Shown: positions 40,318 through 50,105, numbered from the stretch's first letter. The stretch is DNA of 64,000 nucleotides from Nocardia blacklockiae (GCF_015477355.1 NZ_JADLRJ010000010.1:124001-188000), one strand, 5' to 3'. Notes: a model not told the origin generated them from the sequence alone. Numbers and translations are program-made.

Positions 40318-42306
40318 GTGTCCAAGCTGACGACGGCCGCGAAACGAATGGTGGTCGGCCGCCCATTCCGTAGCGATTCCCTGGGGCATACGCTGCTGCC
40401 CAAGCGAATCGCGCTGCCGGTATTCGCCTCCGACGCCCTCTCGTCGGTGGCGTACGCGCCCGAGGAGATTTTCCTCGTGCTGTCGACGGCGGGACTGTCG
40501 GCCTACGTGTACGCGCCCTGGGTGGGGCTCGCGGTCGCGGCCGTGATGGCGGTCGTGGTGGCCAGTTACCGGCAGAATGTGCACGCCTACCCGTCCGGCG
40601 GCGGTGACTACGAGGTCGCCACGGTCAACCTCGGACCGACAGCGGGCTTGACGGTGGGCAGCGCGCTGCTCGTCGACTACGTGCTGACGGTCGCGGTGTC
40701 GATCTCGTCCGCGGCGTCCAACATCGGCTCGGCGGTGCCGTTCGTCGACACCCACAAGGTGTTGTTCGCGGTGGTGGCCATCGTGGTGCTGACGGCGATG
40801 AACCTGCGCGGCGTGCGCGAGTCCGGCACCATGTTCGCCGTCCCGACCTACGCCTTCATGATCGGCATGTTCCTGATGCTGGCGTGGGGGTTCCTGCGGA
40901 TCGAGGTGTTCGGCGACGACGTGCGCGCCGAGTCGTTCGGACTCGCGCTGGAGGGCAACGACTCCCATCTGCAGGGCATCGCCTTCACCTTCCTGATCGC
41001 GCGCGCGTTCTCCTCGGGCTGCGCGGCGCTGACCGGTGTCGAGGCCATCAGCAACGGCGTGCCGGCGTTCCGGAAACCCAAGTCCCGCAATGCCGCGACG
41101 ACGCTGCTCATGCTCGGCCTGATCGCCATCTCGCTGCTGATCGGCATCATCCTGCTGGCGAAGCGGATCGGGCTGGTGTACGCCCACGACGCGGGCGATC
41201 TGGTCGGCGCTCCCGCGGGCTACCAGCAGAAGACCCTGATCGCGCAGCTCGCGCACGCGGTGTTCTCCGGCTTCCCGGCCGGGTTCTACTTCCTCACCGT
41301 GGTCACCGCGCTGATCCTGGTGCTGGCGGCGAATACGGCGTTCAACGGGTTCCCGGTGCTCGGTTCGATCCTGGCGCAGGACCGGTTCCTGCCGCGGCAG
41401 TTGCACACGCGCGGTGACCGGCTGGCGTTCAGCAACGGCATCCTGTTCCTCTCCGGTGCCGCGATCGCGTTCGTGGTGCTGTTCGGGGCCGAGGTGACGC
41501 GGCTGATCCAGCTCTACATCGTCGGCGTGTTCGTGTCGTTCGTGCTGAGCCAGACCGGCATGCTGCGGCACTGGACCAGGTTGCTGCGCACCGAGACCGA
41601 TCCGGCGCTGCGGCGGCGCATGAAGCGCTCCCGGGTGATCAACGGCATCGGGCTCACCATGACCGGCGCGGTGCTGATCATCGTGCTGATCACCAAGTTC
41701 CTGGCCGGGGCGTGGATCGCCATCGTCACCATGGCGGCGATCTTCGTGCTGATGAAAATGATTCGCCGGCACTACGATTCGGTTTCCGCCGAACTCGACG
41801 AGCAGACCTGGGACGGGGTGCTGCCCAGCCGCACCCACTCCATCGTGCTGGTGTCCAAGCTGCACCTGCCGACCCGCCGCGCCATCGCCTACGCGCGCGC
41901 GACCCGGCCCGACGTGCTCGAGGCGGTGACGGTGAACGTCGACGAGCCCGACACCCGGCAGCTGGTGCGCGAATGGGAGAAGAGCGATATCCCGGTGCCG
42001 CTCAAGGTGGTCGAGTCGCCGTACCGCGAGATCACCAAGCCGGTGGTCGATTACGTCAAGCGGGTCCGCAAGGATTCGCCGCGCGACGTGGTGACGGTGT
42101 TCATCCCCGAGTACGTGGTGGGCCACTGGTGGGAACAGTTGCTGCACAACCAGAGTGCGCTACGCCTGAAGGGCCGCCTGCTGTTCGAGCCCGGCGTGAT
42201 GGTGACCAGCGTCCCGTGGCAGCTGAGTTCGTCCTCGGCCAAGGCCGGCCACGGCATGGAGCACGCGCCGGGCGCGGTACGCCGCGGGTACGGCGAGCGG
42301 TCGTGA
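40318..42306 (+). CDS. KimA-like APC-family K+ permease
   Basis: A 662-residue membrane protein, ortholog of Rv2690c (about 657 aa). Twelve or so membrane helices are followed by a cytosolic C-terminal domain of about 180 residues beginning 'TRPDVLEAVTVNVDEPDTRQL'. The segment 'SYRQNVHAYPSGGGDYEVA...NLGPTAGLTVGSALLVDYVLTVAVS' (about residues 80-122) closely follows Bacillus KimA, the H+-coupled K+ importer. 'FASDALSSVAYAPEE' near residue 31 is also typical. Adjacent CeoB/CeoC support a K+ role. Starts GTG 40318 and ATG 40306 are both possible. The last codons run into a tandem repeat (42300-42500). Confidence 0.87.
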   Translation: MSKLTTAAKRMVVGRPFRSDSLGHTLLPKRIALPVFASDALSSVAYAPEEIFLVLSTAGLSAYVYAPWVGLAVAAVMAVVVASYRQNVHAYPSGGGDYEVATVNLGPTAGLTVGSALLVDYVLTVAVSISSAASNIGSAVPFVDTHKVLFAVVAIVVLTAMNLRGVRESGTMFAVPTYAFMIGMFLMLAWGFLRIEVFGDDVRAESFGLALEGNDSHLQGIAFTFLIARAFSSGCAALTGVEAISNGVPAFRKPKSRNAATTLLMLGLIAISLLIGIILLAKRIGLVYAHDAGDLVGAPAGYQQKTLIAQLAHAVFSGFPAGFYFLTVVTALILVLAANTAFNGFPVLGSILAQDRFLPRQLHTRGDRLAFSNGILFLSGAAIAFVVLFGAEVTRLIQLYIVGVFVSFVLSQTGMLRHWTRLLRTETDPALRRRMKRSRVINGIGLTMTGAVLIIVLITKFLAGAWIAIVTMAAIFVLMKMIRRHYDSVSAELDEQTWDGVLPSRTHSIVLVSKLHLPTRRAIAYARATRPDVLEAVTVNVDEPDTRQLVREWEKSDIPVPLKVVESPYREITKPVVDYVKRVRKDSPRDVVTVFIPEYVVGHWWEQLLHNQSALRLKGRLLFEPGVMVTSVPWQLSSSSAKAGHGMEHAPGAVRRGYGERS

Positions 42307-42500
42307 GCGCGCGGGTCGTGCGGGTGCGGCGAGGGGTCGGGAGAACGCGGGTGGCGCGAGTACGGCGAGCGGTTGTGGGTGCGCGAGTGGCGCGAGCACG
42401 GCGTGCGGTTGTGGGTGCGCGGTTGGTGCGGGTGCGGCGTGCGGTTGTGGGTGCGCGGTTGGTGCGGGTGCGGCGAGCGGGCGTGAGTGCGTGGGTGGTG
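42300..42500. repeat. 36-bp tandem repeat at the 3' end of the K+ permease gene
   Basis: Units begin at 42300, 42336, 42372, 42408, 42444 and 42480. The three central units start GTTGTGGGTGCG and are nearly identical; the outer ones have drifted. Unit 1 carries the permease stop codon (TGA 42304-42306), and the last, partial unit contains the ATG of the following methyltransferase (42503) in the drifted sequence GCGATGAGCGG, in place of the repeat's GCGGCGAGCGG. The repeat therefore fills the whole gap between the two genes. Confidence 0.85.
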
Positions 42501-42502
42501 CG

Positions 42503-43798
42503 ATGAGCGGGACTGGTTGGGAGGGGGAGGTTTTCGAGGTTCGGTTGGGTGCGCCGGGGCATGGGGGATTTTGTGTTGCCCGGTACGAGGGGCGGGTGTT
42601 GTTCGTGCGGCACGGGCTGCCCGGCGAGCTGGTGCGGGCGCGGATCACCGAGGACCGGGGCAAGTCGTTCTGCCGTGCCGATGCCGTCGAGATCCTGGAG
42701 CCGTCGCCGGACCGCGTCCCCGCCACGTGCCCCGTGTCGGGACCGGGCGGGGCGGGTTGCTGCGACTTCTCCTTCGCGACGCCGCGTGCCCAGCGTGCGC
42801 TGAAAGCGGCCGTGGTCGCCGAGCAGCTGCGCCGCGTAGCAGGGTGGGAGACCGAGGTCGAGGTCGAGCCGATCCCGTGGGGGGATGGTGCGGTCCCAGA
42901 TGTGCAGGGCGGCTGGCGGACTCGGGTCCGGCTGGTTGTCGATGCGGAGGGGCGGGCCGGTGTGCATCGGTATCGCAGCACCGAGGTGATCGCGGATCTG
43001 CGGTGTCCGCAACCGGTTTCGGGTGCGGTTGACGGGATCGGCGAGCGGGCGTGGACGCCCGGTGCCGAGCTGGTCGTGGCCGTGGACGGGGACGGGTTGC
43101 GGCACATCGTGGAATTGGCGCCGTCGCGGCAAGGTGGGCGGCGCGGTGGCGATCGGCGCGACACGGCCGCGCGGCGGGCGGCGGCGCACGCGCCCCGGGC
43201 GGAGCGGGTCGTCGAGGGCAGCGGCCGGGCCGTGCAGTATGTCGCGGGCCGCCGCTGGGAGGTGTCGGCGACCGGGTTCTGGCAGCCGCATCGCGGTGCG
43301 GCGCAACGTTATTCGGATGTCGTCGCGGAATGGTCCGGGGCGTCGCCGGGCGCCACGGCGTGGGATCTCTACAGCGGCGCGGGCGTGTTCGCCGCCCGCC
43401 TCGCCGACCAGGTCGGTGCGACAGGTGCCGTACACGGCGTCGAGTCCGCCCGCTCGGCGGTCGCCGACGGCGCGGCCGCGCTACGCGATCTGCCCTGGGT
43501 GGACCTGCGCGCCCAGCGCGTGGAACGCTGGCTCGACGAGCGAACCCGTTCCGCCGCACCGGAAGTCGTCGTCCTCGACCCGCCCCGCGCGGGAGCCGGG
43601 AAGGACGTGGTCGCCGCCCTCGCGGCCGCCGAACCCGCCCGCATCATCCACATCGGCTGCGACCCGGCCTCTTTCGCCCGCGACATCGGCCTCTACCGCA
43701 ACGCCGGCTACACCGTCACCCACCTCCGCGCCTTCGACGCCTTCCCCGCCACCCACCACGTCGAATGCCTCGCCCTCCTGGAGCGCGCCCGGCCCTGA
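42503..43798 (+). CDS. TRAM-domain class I RNA methyltransferase (RlmD/TrmA-like)
   Basis: A 431-residue protein, ortholog of Rv2689c. An N-terminal TRAM domain (residues 5-60, 'VFEVRLGAPGHGGFCVARYEGRVLFVRHGLPGELVRARITE', split) is followed by Cys-containing 'CPVSGPGGAGCCDFSF' (a possible Fe-S site). The methyltransferase domain follows: 'WDLYSGAGVFAARLADQVG' (motif I), 'VLDPPRAGAGKDVV' (motif with catalytic Pro-Pro) and 'IHIGCDPASFARDIGLYRNAG' carrying the catalytic Cys. It methylates uracil C5 in tRNA or rRNA, judging from the family. ATG 42503 lies in the last copy of the tandem repeat, and no strong ribosome site precedes it. Confidence 0.88.
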   Translation: MSGTGWEGEVFEVRLGAPGHGGFCVARYEGRVLFVRHGLPGELVRARITEDRGKSFCRADAVEILEPSPDRVPATCPVSGPGGAGCCDFSFATPRAQRALKAAVVAEQLRRVAGWETEVEVEPIPWGDGAVPDVQGGWRTRVRLVVDAEGRAGVHRYRSTEVIADLRCPQPVSGAVDGIGERAWTPGAELVVAVDGDGLRHIVELAPSRQGGRRGGDRRDTAARRAAAHAPRAERVVEGSGRAVQYVAGRRWEVSATGFWQPHRGAAQRYSDVVAEWSGASPGATAWDLYSGAGVFAARLADQVGATGAVHGVESARSAVADGAAALRDLPWVDLRAQRVERWLDERTRSAAPEVVVLDPPRAGAGKDVVAALAAAEPARIIHIGCDPASFARDIGLYRNAGYTVTHLRAFDAFPATHHVECLALLERARP

Positions 43799-44082
43799 TC
43801 GCTGGTTCGGCCGCGTGCCACGTCGACAGCCCGCGGATTCACCTGCCCCGCCGTCACGGCGTGTGCCTTCACCGTGGCGTCCGGATGTCTCTGACGCCCC
43901 TGGCCGCGTTGATGGCGCGCTGTCCATTACGACGATCGCCTTGCTCCTGACGCGCGGGCAGTCCTGGCTCGTCGATGCAGGCCATGGCCCGCCGCGTGGG
44001 ACCGATGTGGCGTAGTTGTCTTGGGCGCGCCGGAGGTTCGCTCACGCGGGCGGGTAGGCGGGGCTTGGCGCGTGGGGGGAGT

Positions 44083-44757
44083 TCAGTCGAGTAGCCAGGT
44101 GGCGCGGAGGGTCGCGGTGAGTTCGGACTCGCCGTATTCGATGGGGACGGGGGAGGCGGGCGCGGCCAGGGCTACGGCCTTGAACGCGGTGGGGCGGGGC
44201 GGCGCGGGGGAGGTGCTGGTGTCCTCGGTGATCTGGAGGACGCGGCCGAGGGCGCGGCCGGCGCGGGCGGCGTAGCGGGTGGCCTTGGCGTGGGCGTCGT
44301 CCCAGGCGGCGTCGCGGGCTCGGGCCAGCAGAGCCTCGGTGTCGGCGAAGGCGAGGTTGAGGCCGCCGAGGCGGACGTCGTCGCCGCCCGCTTCCACCGC
44401 GTGCACGACGACCGTAGCCGGATCGGGGTGGCCCGCGTCGACTCGATCGGTGCGCAGCGACACGGTCAGGGCGGTGGTGGCCACATATCCGGTGATGCGG
44501 GTGCCGCTGCCCTCGGTCCAGGTGGTCTCGGTCTGCACCGACAGCCCGCTGGTGCCGATGTCGGCCGAACCCACGCCGTCGGCCCGCAGCGCGGCGGTGA
44601 CGGCCGCGGTCCGCTCCCCGGCCTGTCCGTACGCGAGCGCGACCGTGCTCGCCCGCGTCTCGACGGAGATCGACACCCGCATGAGATCCGGAGTCCCTTG
44701 CGCGGTCCCGTGCCCGAAGGTGGTCACCGTGGCGGGCTGTGGGCGTTCCTCGGTCAT
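44083..44757 (-). CDS. SIMPL-domain (DUF541) protein
   Basis: A 224-residue SIMPL-domain protein. The family start 'ATVTTFGHGTAQGTPDLMRVSISVETRAST' (G-x-G at about 14-20, split for length) and 'GYVATTALTVSLRTDRV' near the middle are the usual marks. The third is the C-terminal 'AVALAAPASPVPIEYGESELTATLRATW'. SIMPL proteins are mostly periplasmic or outer-face, but no signal peptide is seen here. The function is unknown in actinobacteria. ATG 44757 is chosen as a good local start; AGGAGGC lies 3-9 bases upstream. Confidence 0.8.
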   Translation of the reverse strand: MTEERPQPATVTTFGHGTAQGTPDLMRVSISVETRASTVALAYGQAGERTAAVTAALRADGVGSADIGTSGLSVQTETTWTEGSGTRITGYVATTALTVSLRTDRVDAGHPDPATVVVHAVEAGGDDVRLGGLNLAFADTEALLARARDAAWDDAHAKATRYAARAGRALGRVLQITEDTSTSPAPPRPTAFKAVALAAPASPVPIEYGESELTATLRATWLLD

Positions 44758-45293
44758 GCAAGCCTCCTGCGTCGCGTCTCGATGCGGCCCGGCCCCGTGC
44801 GCCACCGGCCCGCACTTCCGATACTGCCTGCCCCCACGGCCCCGGAGGCCGATCCCGGCCCGGCGCGCCGGAACGGCACGCCGGGTGAATAGTGCGCGCG
44901 TAGCGCCGAGCCTGCGCTTGCCGTCGCCGTCCGGATGGACGGCGATCGGTCGGCGAGGCTCTGGCGGAGGAGGCGAGTCGGCTGTGTGGTCGCCGCTCTG
45001 TCGCGGTAGCGGCGTTGTGTCCGTTCGGCCGGGTGGCGCTTTGCGTGTTCGGGCCAACGTGGCTGGGTGGGCGGGTGACCGGGTGGGTGGTCCGGGCGTC
45101 CTCGGGGGTTGGCGTTGCTGTGAGAGTGCTTGGGGCACAGGGGAGGCGGGGTGGGGTGGGGTGGTTCGGGGGTATGTCGAGGCTCACAACGTGCCGAGGT
45201 GAACAGGGGTGGGTCGCCATTCTGGTCATCAGGGCCCTGGACGGCTCCGTAGACTGTTCGAAACAGACGAGCCATCCAGAGGGAGTAATAGCG
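44758..45293. promoter_or_regulatory. dxs upstream region
   Basis: 536 bases between the divergent SIMPL and dxs genes. A TAGACT at 45250-45255 could be a -10 element for dxs. CTGTT (45254-45258) and AACAG (45262-45266) form a short stem around CGA there. GAGGGAG at 45279-45285 is the ribosome site of dxs. No gene or known RNA element was recognised in the rest. Confidence 0.4.
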
Positions 45294-47183
45294 GTGGGAG
45301 TTCTTTCCCGGGTCGATACGCCCGAGGACCTGCGCCGGCTGACGGTACCGGAGCTCGAGGAACTCGCGGAGGAGATTCGCGAGTTCCTGGTCCGCAAGGT
45401 CGCGGTGACGGGTGGTCACCTGGGACCGAACCTCGGAGTGGTGGAGCTGACGATCGCGCTGCATCGCAGCTTCGACTCGCCGGCCGATCCCATCCTCTTC
45501 GACACCGGCCATCAGGCCTACGTGCACAAGATCCTCACCGGCCGCCAGGACGGCTTCGACACGCTGCGCAAGCAGGGCGGCCTGTCCGGCTACCCGAGCC
45601 GCGCGGAGAGCGAGCACGACTGGGTGGAGTCCTCGCACGCCTCGGCCGCGCTGTCCTACGCCGACGGGCTGGCCAAGGCGTTCGCGCTGACCGGCCAGCG
45701 GCGGCACGTGGTCGCCGTGGTCGGCGACGGCGCGCTCACCGGCGGCATGTGCTGGGAGGCGCTGAACAACATCGCCGCCGGGCCGGACCGTTCGCTGATC
45801 GTGGTCGTCAACGACAACGGCCGCTCGTACTCGCCCACCATCGGCGGCCTGGCCGACCGGCTCAGCGCGCTGCGCATGCAACCGGCCTACGAGCAGGCGC
45901 TCGACGCCACCAAGCGGTTCGTGCAGGGCATCCCGGGCGTCGGCAGCTCGGCGTATTCGATGCTGCACGCGCTCAAGGCGGGCATCAAGGACGCGGTGGC
46001 GCCGCAGGAGCTGTTCAGTGACCTCGGCCTGAAATACCTGGGCCCGGTCGACGGGCACGACACGGTCGCGCTCGAGGCCGCGCTGCGCCGCGCCAAGGAC
46101 TTCGGCGGCCCGGCCATCGTGCACGTGGTCACCCAGAAGGGTCACGGGTACCGGCACGCCGAGGACCATGAGGCCGACCAGATGCACTCCATCGGCGCCA
46201 TCGACCCCGAGACCGGCCTGCCGCGCGGCGGCAAGTCCGTCGGCTGGACGTCGGTGTTCTCCGACGAGCTGATCCGCCAGGGCGAGCAGCGCGACGACAT
46301 CGTCGCGATCACCGCCGCCATGCCCGGCCCCACCGGCCTGACCCCGTTCGGGAAGCGCTTCCCGGACCGCATGTTCGACGTCGGCATCGCCGAACAGCAC
46401 GCCATGACCTCGGCCGCGGGCCTCGCGCTGGGCGGCCTGCACCCGGTGGTGGCGATCTACTCGACCTTCCTGAACCGCGCCTTCGACCAGCTGCTGATGG
46501 ATGTGGCGCTGCTGCGGCTGCCGGTGACCCTGGTGCTCGACCGCGCGGGCGTCACCGGCGACGACGGCGCGAGCCACAACGGCATGTGGGACCTGTCGGT
46601 GCTGGGCATCGTGCCCGGCATCCGGGTCGCGGCCCCGCGCGACGCGGCGACGCTGCGCGAGGAACTGGCCGAGGCGCTGGCCGTGTCCGACGGCCCGACG
46701 GCCGTCCGCTTCCCGAAAGGCGCGGTCCCCGAGGACCTCTCGGCGGTGGAGCGGCTGGACGGCGTCGACGTGCTGCGGATGCCCGAGGGCGGCGCCGCGC
46801 AGACCGTGCGGGGCGACGTGCTGCTGGTCGCGGTCGGGCCCTTCGCCCAGCACGCCGTGCAGGCCGCGGAACTGCTGGGCGCGGAAGGCATCTCGGTCAC
46901 CGTGGTCGATCCGCGCTGGGTGCTGCCCATCTCGGACACGGTCGTGAAGCTGGCCGAGAACTACCGCATGGTCGTCACCGTCGAGGACGGCGGCATGCAC
47001 GGCGGCATCGGCTGCACGCTGTCGTCGCGGCTGCGCGCGGCGGGGATGGATGTGCCGACTCGCGATCTCGGTGTGCCGCAACAATTCCTGGACCACGCCT
47101 CGCGGGCGCAGATTCACGAGGGCCTGGGGCTCACCGCCGCCGACATCGCGCGGCGGGTCACCGGCTGGCTCGCGGGGATCTGA
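45294..47183 (+). CDS. dxs: 1-deoxy-D-xylulose-5-phosphate synthase
   Basis: A 629-residue Dxs, the first enzyme of the methylerythritol phosphate isoprenoid pathway. It joins pyruvate and glyceraldehyde 3-phosphate with thiamine diphosphate. The TPP motif '[16 protein letters not shown]' lies near 145-160, '[15 protein letters not shown]' near 70, and the catalytic His/Arg segment '[15 protein letters not shown]' near 365. The C-terminal transketolase domain ends '[20 protein letters not shown]'. It matches M. tuberculosis dxs1 (Rv2682c). GTG 45294 with GAGGGAG upstream is the start; the frame is open further but not conserved. The products feed polyprenyl phosphates for the arabinogalactan envelope and quinones. 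Confidence 0.95.
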   Translation: MGVLSRVDTPEDLRRLTVPELEELAEEIREFLVRKVAVTGGHLGPNLGVVELTIALHRSFDSPADPILFDTGHQAYVHKILTGRQDGFDTLRKQGGLSGYPSRAESEHDWVESSHASAALSYADGLAKAFALTGQRRHVVAVVGDGALTGGMCWEALNNIAAGPDRSLIVVVNDNGRSYSPTIGGLADRLSALRMQPAYEQALDATKRFVQGIPGVGSSAYSMLHALKAGIKDAVAPQELFSDLGLKYLGPVDGHDTVALEAALRRAKDFGGPAIVHVVTQKGHGYRHAEDHEADQMHSIGAIDPETGLPRGGKSVGWTSVFSDELIRQGEQRDDIVAITAAMPGPTGLTPFGKRFPDRMFDVGIAEQHAMTSAAGLALGGLHPVVAIYSTFLNRAFDQLLMDVALLRLPVTLVLDRAGVTGDDGASHNGMWDLSVLGIVPGIRVAAPRDAATLREELAEALAVSDGPTAVRFPKGAVPEDLSAVERLDGVDVLRMPEGGAAQTVRGDVLLVAVGPFAQHAVQAAELLGAEGISVTVVDPRWVLPISDTVVKLAENYRMVVTVEDGGMHGGIGCTLSSRLRAAGMDVPTRDLGVPQQFLDHASRAQIHEGLGLTAADIARRVTGWLAGI

Positions 47184-47297
47184 GCGGGCCCGGTTCCGAA
47201 CCGGTCGTCTCGGGCGATCGGGAGTGCGGGCGTTCGCGCGTCGCGTAGATTCTGTAACAGGTTACATTTTCTGTCGTCGTCGCCGGTAGGAGTCCGC

Positions 47298-48101
47298 ATG
47301 TCGTTCGTGCTCGTCGAGAAGCCGCGCCCGCAGGTCGCGCTGGTCACCCTGAACCGCCCCGAGCGGATGAACGCCATGGCCTTCGACGTGATGATCCCGC
47401 TGCGCGAGACCCTGGAGGCGGTCGCCGCCGACAACGAGGTGCGCGTGGTCGTGCTCACCGGCGCGGGTGCGGGCTTCTGCTCGGGCGCCGATCTGCAAGG
47501 TGCGGGCAAGGTGCCGAATATCGGCGGGCTCACCCGAACCACCATCGCGCACCGCTCGATGGATCTGCTCAACGACGTGATGCTCGCGCTGCGCCGCATG
47601 CACCAGCCGGTGATCGCCGCGGTCAACGGCGCGGCCATCGGCGGCGGGTTCTGCCTGAGCGTCGGCGCGGACATCCGGCTGGCCGCCGAGGGCGCGTACT
47701 TCCGCGCGGCGGGCATCAACAACGGACTCACCTCGACCGAACTCGGCATGAGCTATCTGCTGCCGCGCGCCGTCGGCGCCTCCCGCGCCTTCGAGATCAT
47801 GCTGTCCGGCCGCGACGTGGACGCCGCCGAGGCCGAGCGCATCGGCCTGGTCTCGCGCACGGTGCCCGCGGACGAACTGCTCGACGCCTGCTACGACCTG
47901 GCTGAACGCATCATCGGATACAGCCGTGTGGGCACCGAGCTCACCAAGCGCATGCTGTGGAGCGGGATGGAGGCGGGCAGCTTCGAATCGCACATGCAGC
48001 ACGAGGGCACCGCGCAGCTCTACGTGCGGCTGACCACCGAGAACTTCGACGAGGCGATCCGCGCTCGCCGGGACCGGCGCACTCCGGTCTTCGAGGACTG
48101 A
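47298..48101 (+). CDS. echA15: Enoyl-CoA hydratase/isomerase family protein
   Basis: A 267-residue crotonase-fold enzyme, positional ortholog of EchA15 (Rv2679). The oxyanion residues lie in 'GAGFCSGADLQGAG' (about 57-70) and 'VNGAAIGGGFCLSVGADIRLAA' (about 110-131, split for length). The catalytic Glu pair of true hydratases (E144/E164 in the rat enzyme) is not clearly both present; 'TELGMSYLLPRAVG' supplies a Glu. So it may be an isomerase or another acyl-CoA reaction. It follows dxs after 114 bases on the same strand, as in M. tuberculosis. Confidence 0.87.
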   Translation: MSFVLVEKPRPQVALVTLNRPERMNAMAFDVMIPLRETLEAVAADNEVRVVVLTGAGAGFCSGADLQGAGKVPNIGGLTRTTIAHRSMDLLNDVMLALRRMHQPVIAAVNGAAIGGGFCLSVGADIRLAAEGAYFRAAGINNGLTSTELGMSYLLPRAVGASRAFEIMLSGRDVDAAEAERIGLVSRTVPADELLDACYDLAERIIGYSRVGTELTKRMLWSGMEAGSFESHMQHEGTAQLYVRLTTENFDEAIRARRDRRTPVFED

Positions 48102-48172
48102 CTCGGCCGTCGCCGGGCGAGTCGGCTGGTCGAACAACGCGGACCGACCCGTCCGCCGCCGGGGCGAACCGG

Positions 48173-49444
48173 CTAGTCGAACAGCGCGGCGGCCAGGCTC
48201 GGCACGGCGAGTTCCCGCTGCCACGGGCGGGCGCCGCCGGCCTTCAGGTAGTCGTCGATCGCCTGGGCCGGGTCCTGCGGGACGGCGCCGGAACGGAATT
48301 CCGGCAGCCCGTCCCAGCACAACCGGCGCAGCAGGTCGGGGGTCAGCAGATTCTCCACCGGGACCGCGTGCTGCTCCGACAGTTCCGACATGGCGGCGCG
48401 GGCCCGGCTCAGGCGGGCGGCCGCGGCCGGGTCGCGCCGTTCCCAGCGGTTCACCGGCGGAGGACCGTCGTAGGGCTGGGTCAGTGCCGGAAGTTCCGAA
48501 TCCGGCAGTGCCCGGGCACGATCCACCGCGGCCAGCCACTCCCGCGAATACCGGCGCTGGCGCGGACCGCCGAAGACCGGCAGGGCGCGCAGCTGGCCGA
48601 TGGATCGCGGATCGGCCTGTGCCGCCGCGATGATCGCCGAATCCGGCAGTACACGGGCGGGGGCCACGTCGCGGTGCCGGGCCAATTGGTCACGCGCGGT
48701 CCACAATTCGCGAACGATCGCGAGCTGACGGGTCTTGCGCAGGGCGTGGATGCCGGAGGTGCGCCGCCACCGGTCGGCCTTCGGCGCCGCCGGCTCGAGG
48801 GTGCGCACATGCTCGAATTCCTGTGCCGCCCAATCGGTTTTGCCCTGCTTGTCGAGCGAGGCGGCCACCTCCTCGCGTAACTCGAGCAGCAGCTCCACAT
48901 CGAGGGCGGCGTAATTGAGCCATTCCGCCGGCAATGGGCGTGTCGACCAATCCGCCGCACCGTGCCCCTTGCGTAGCTCGCGGCCGAGCAGCTTCTCGAC
49001 CATGGCCGCTAGACCAACCCGTTCGAACCCCGCCAGCCGTCCGCCCAGCTCGGTGTCGAACAGCCGCGCCGGCCGCAGGCCGAGTTCGGTCAGGCCCGGC
49101 AGATCCTGGTCGGCCGAGTGCAGCACCCACTCCAGTTCGTTGATCGCCTCGGCCAGCGGCGCGAGCGCGTCGGTCACCGGGATCGGGTCGATCAGGAAGG
49201 TGCCCGCGCCGTGTCGCCGCAGCTGGATGAGGTAGGCGCGGTTGGAGTAGCGGAAACCCGAGGCGCGCTCGGCGTCCACGGCCAGCGGCCCGCTGCCCGC
49301 GGCGAGGCGGGCCGCGGCGTCGGCGACGGCCGCGGCCGTGTCCAGCACCGGTGGCACACCGTCCACGGGCGCCAGCAGGGGCACGGCGGTTTCGTCGTTT
49401 CCCCCGACCCGTGTGGGATTTTCGGACTCGTCGGCTACGGGCAT
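48173..49444 (-). CDS. RNase D-like 3'-5' exonuclease with HRDC domain
   Basis: A 423-residue protein, ortholog of Rv2681. The DEDD exonuclease domain shows D-x-E in 'PLAVDAERASGFRYSNRAYLIQL', the second Asp in 'WVLHSADQDLPGL' and the last in 'WLNYAALDVELLLELREE'. The HRDC domain contains 'ELWTARDQLARHRDVAPARVLPDSAIIAAAQADPRS' (split for length). RNase D matures tRNA and other stable RNA 3' ends. ATG 49444 follows GTTCTGGGC; the frame is open upstream but not conserved. It converges on the enoyl-CoA hydratase gene and is 22 bases from the DUF3000 stop, in the same direction. Confidence 0.9.
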   Translation of the reverse strand: MPVADESENPTRVGGNDETAVPLLAPVDGVPPVLDTAAAVADAAARLAAGSGPLAVDAERASGFRYSNRAYLIQLRRHGAGTFLIDPIPVTDALAPLAEAINELEWVLHSADQDLPGLTELGLRPARLFDTELGGRLAGFERVGLAAMVEKLLGRELRKGHGAADWSTRPLPAEWLNYAALDVELLLELREEVAASLDKQGKTDWAAQEFEHVRTLEPAAPKADRWRRTSGIHALRKTRQLAIVRELWTARDQLARHRDVAPARVLPDSAIIAAAQADPRSIGQLRALPVFGGPRQRRYSREWLAAVDRARALPDSELPALTQPYDGPPPVNRWERRDPAAAARLSRARAAMSELSEQHAVPVENLLTPDLLRRLCWDGLPEFRSGAVPQDPAQAIDDYLKAGGARPWQRELAVPSLAAALFD

Positions 49445-49466
49445 AGCCCAGAACTTTACGTGGCGG

Positions 49467-50105
49467 TCAGAACTGGTCGTCGGCAATCTGCGGACGCGGG
49501 CGCAAATGAGTGATGCCGGCGGGCGGCAAACCGGCCGCGTAGGCCAGTACTTCGCAGAAGGCCTCGACGTGCGGTCCGAGTTCGGTGGAACCCACCGTCC
49601 ACGAGGCCCGCAGCTCCAATTGGTAGGCCCGCGGCGGTCCGGCGATGTCGCCGTAGCGGACCGAGCTGGTGGAGGTGACGGTGCCGCCGAGCGCGGTGAA
49701 CGGCTCCGCCCGCGATTCCAGCGCGTCCACCAGCCAGCTCCAGGCCACCTCGGGCAGCAGCGGGTCGCCGGCCAGCGCGGCGTCGATGTCGGCCTGGATG
49801 TAGGCCACGAGACGGAACACGCCGTGCCAGGCCTCGTGGCCATTGGGGTCGTGTAGCAGGATCAGCCGCCCGAACGCGTCGCCCTCGGAATCGACCGGAA
49901 CCACGGTCGCGTCGGCATGTTTGACTTCGGCTCCGATGGCGTATGAATAAGGTGCCAGGCGTTGCGGCGGCCGGATCGGTGCAAGCTCGATCCTGGGGTG
50001 CACGGATGCGCTGCCCATCGCATCGACCGCGGCGCGAAACTGGGCTGGTTCGCTGTCGGGGCCCGGGGTCGGTGCGGCGCCGTCGCGGAAGTCGAGCGGT
50101 GTCAC
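49467..50105 (-). CDS. DUF3000 protein
   Basis: A 212-residue protein, ortholog of Rv2680 (about 210 aa). The conserved family segments are 'RIELAPIRPPQRLAPYSYAIGAEV' (split) near residue 35, 'GRLILLHDPNGHEAWHGVFRLVAYIQADID' near 80 and 'SWTVGSTELGPHVEAFCEVLAYAAG' near 170. The fold is beta-rich and soluble. The function is unknown, but the gene is always linked to RNase D and hemE in Mycobacteriales. GTG 50105 gives the family length; the frame is open upstream. Confidence 0.85.
   Translation of the reverse strand: MTPLDFRDGAAPTPGPDSEPAQFRAAVDAMGSASVHPRIELAPIRPPQRLAPYSYAIGAEVKHADATVVPVDSEGDAFGRLILLHDPNGHEAWHGVFRLVAYIQADIDAALAGDPLLPEVAWSWLVDALESRAEPFTALGGTVTSTSSVRYGDIAGPPRAYQLELRASWTVGSTELGPHVEAFCEVLAYAAGLPPAGITHLRPRPQIADDQF

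Noticed and set aside
42300-42500. CRISPR array
   Set aside because: The 36-bp period suggested it, but the units are contiguous with no unique spacers, and there are no cas genes.
43799-44082. Gene in the gap after the TRAM methyltransferase
   Set aside because: Only shadow frames; no ribosome site, hairpin or repeat was seen.
45250-45266. LexA (SOS) box before dxs
   Set aside because: CTGTTCGAAACAG has only the central TTCGAA of the actinobacterial SOS box, and the gene is not an SOS gene.
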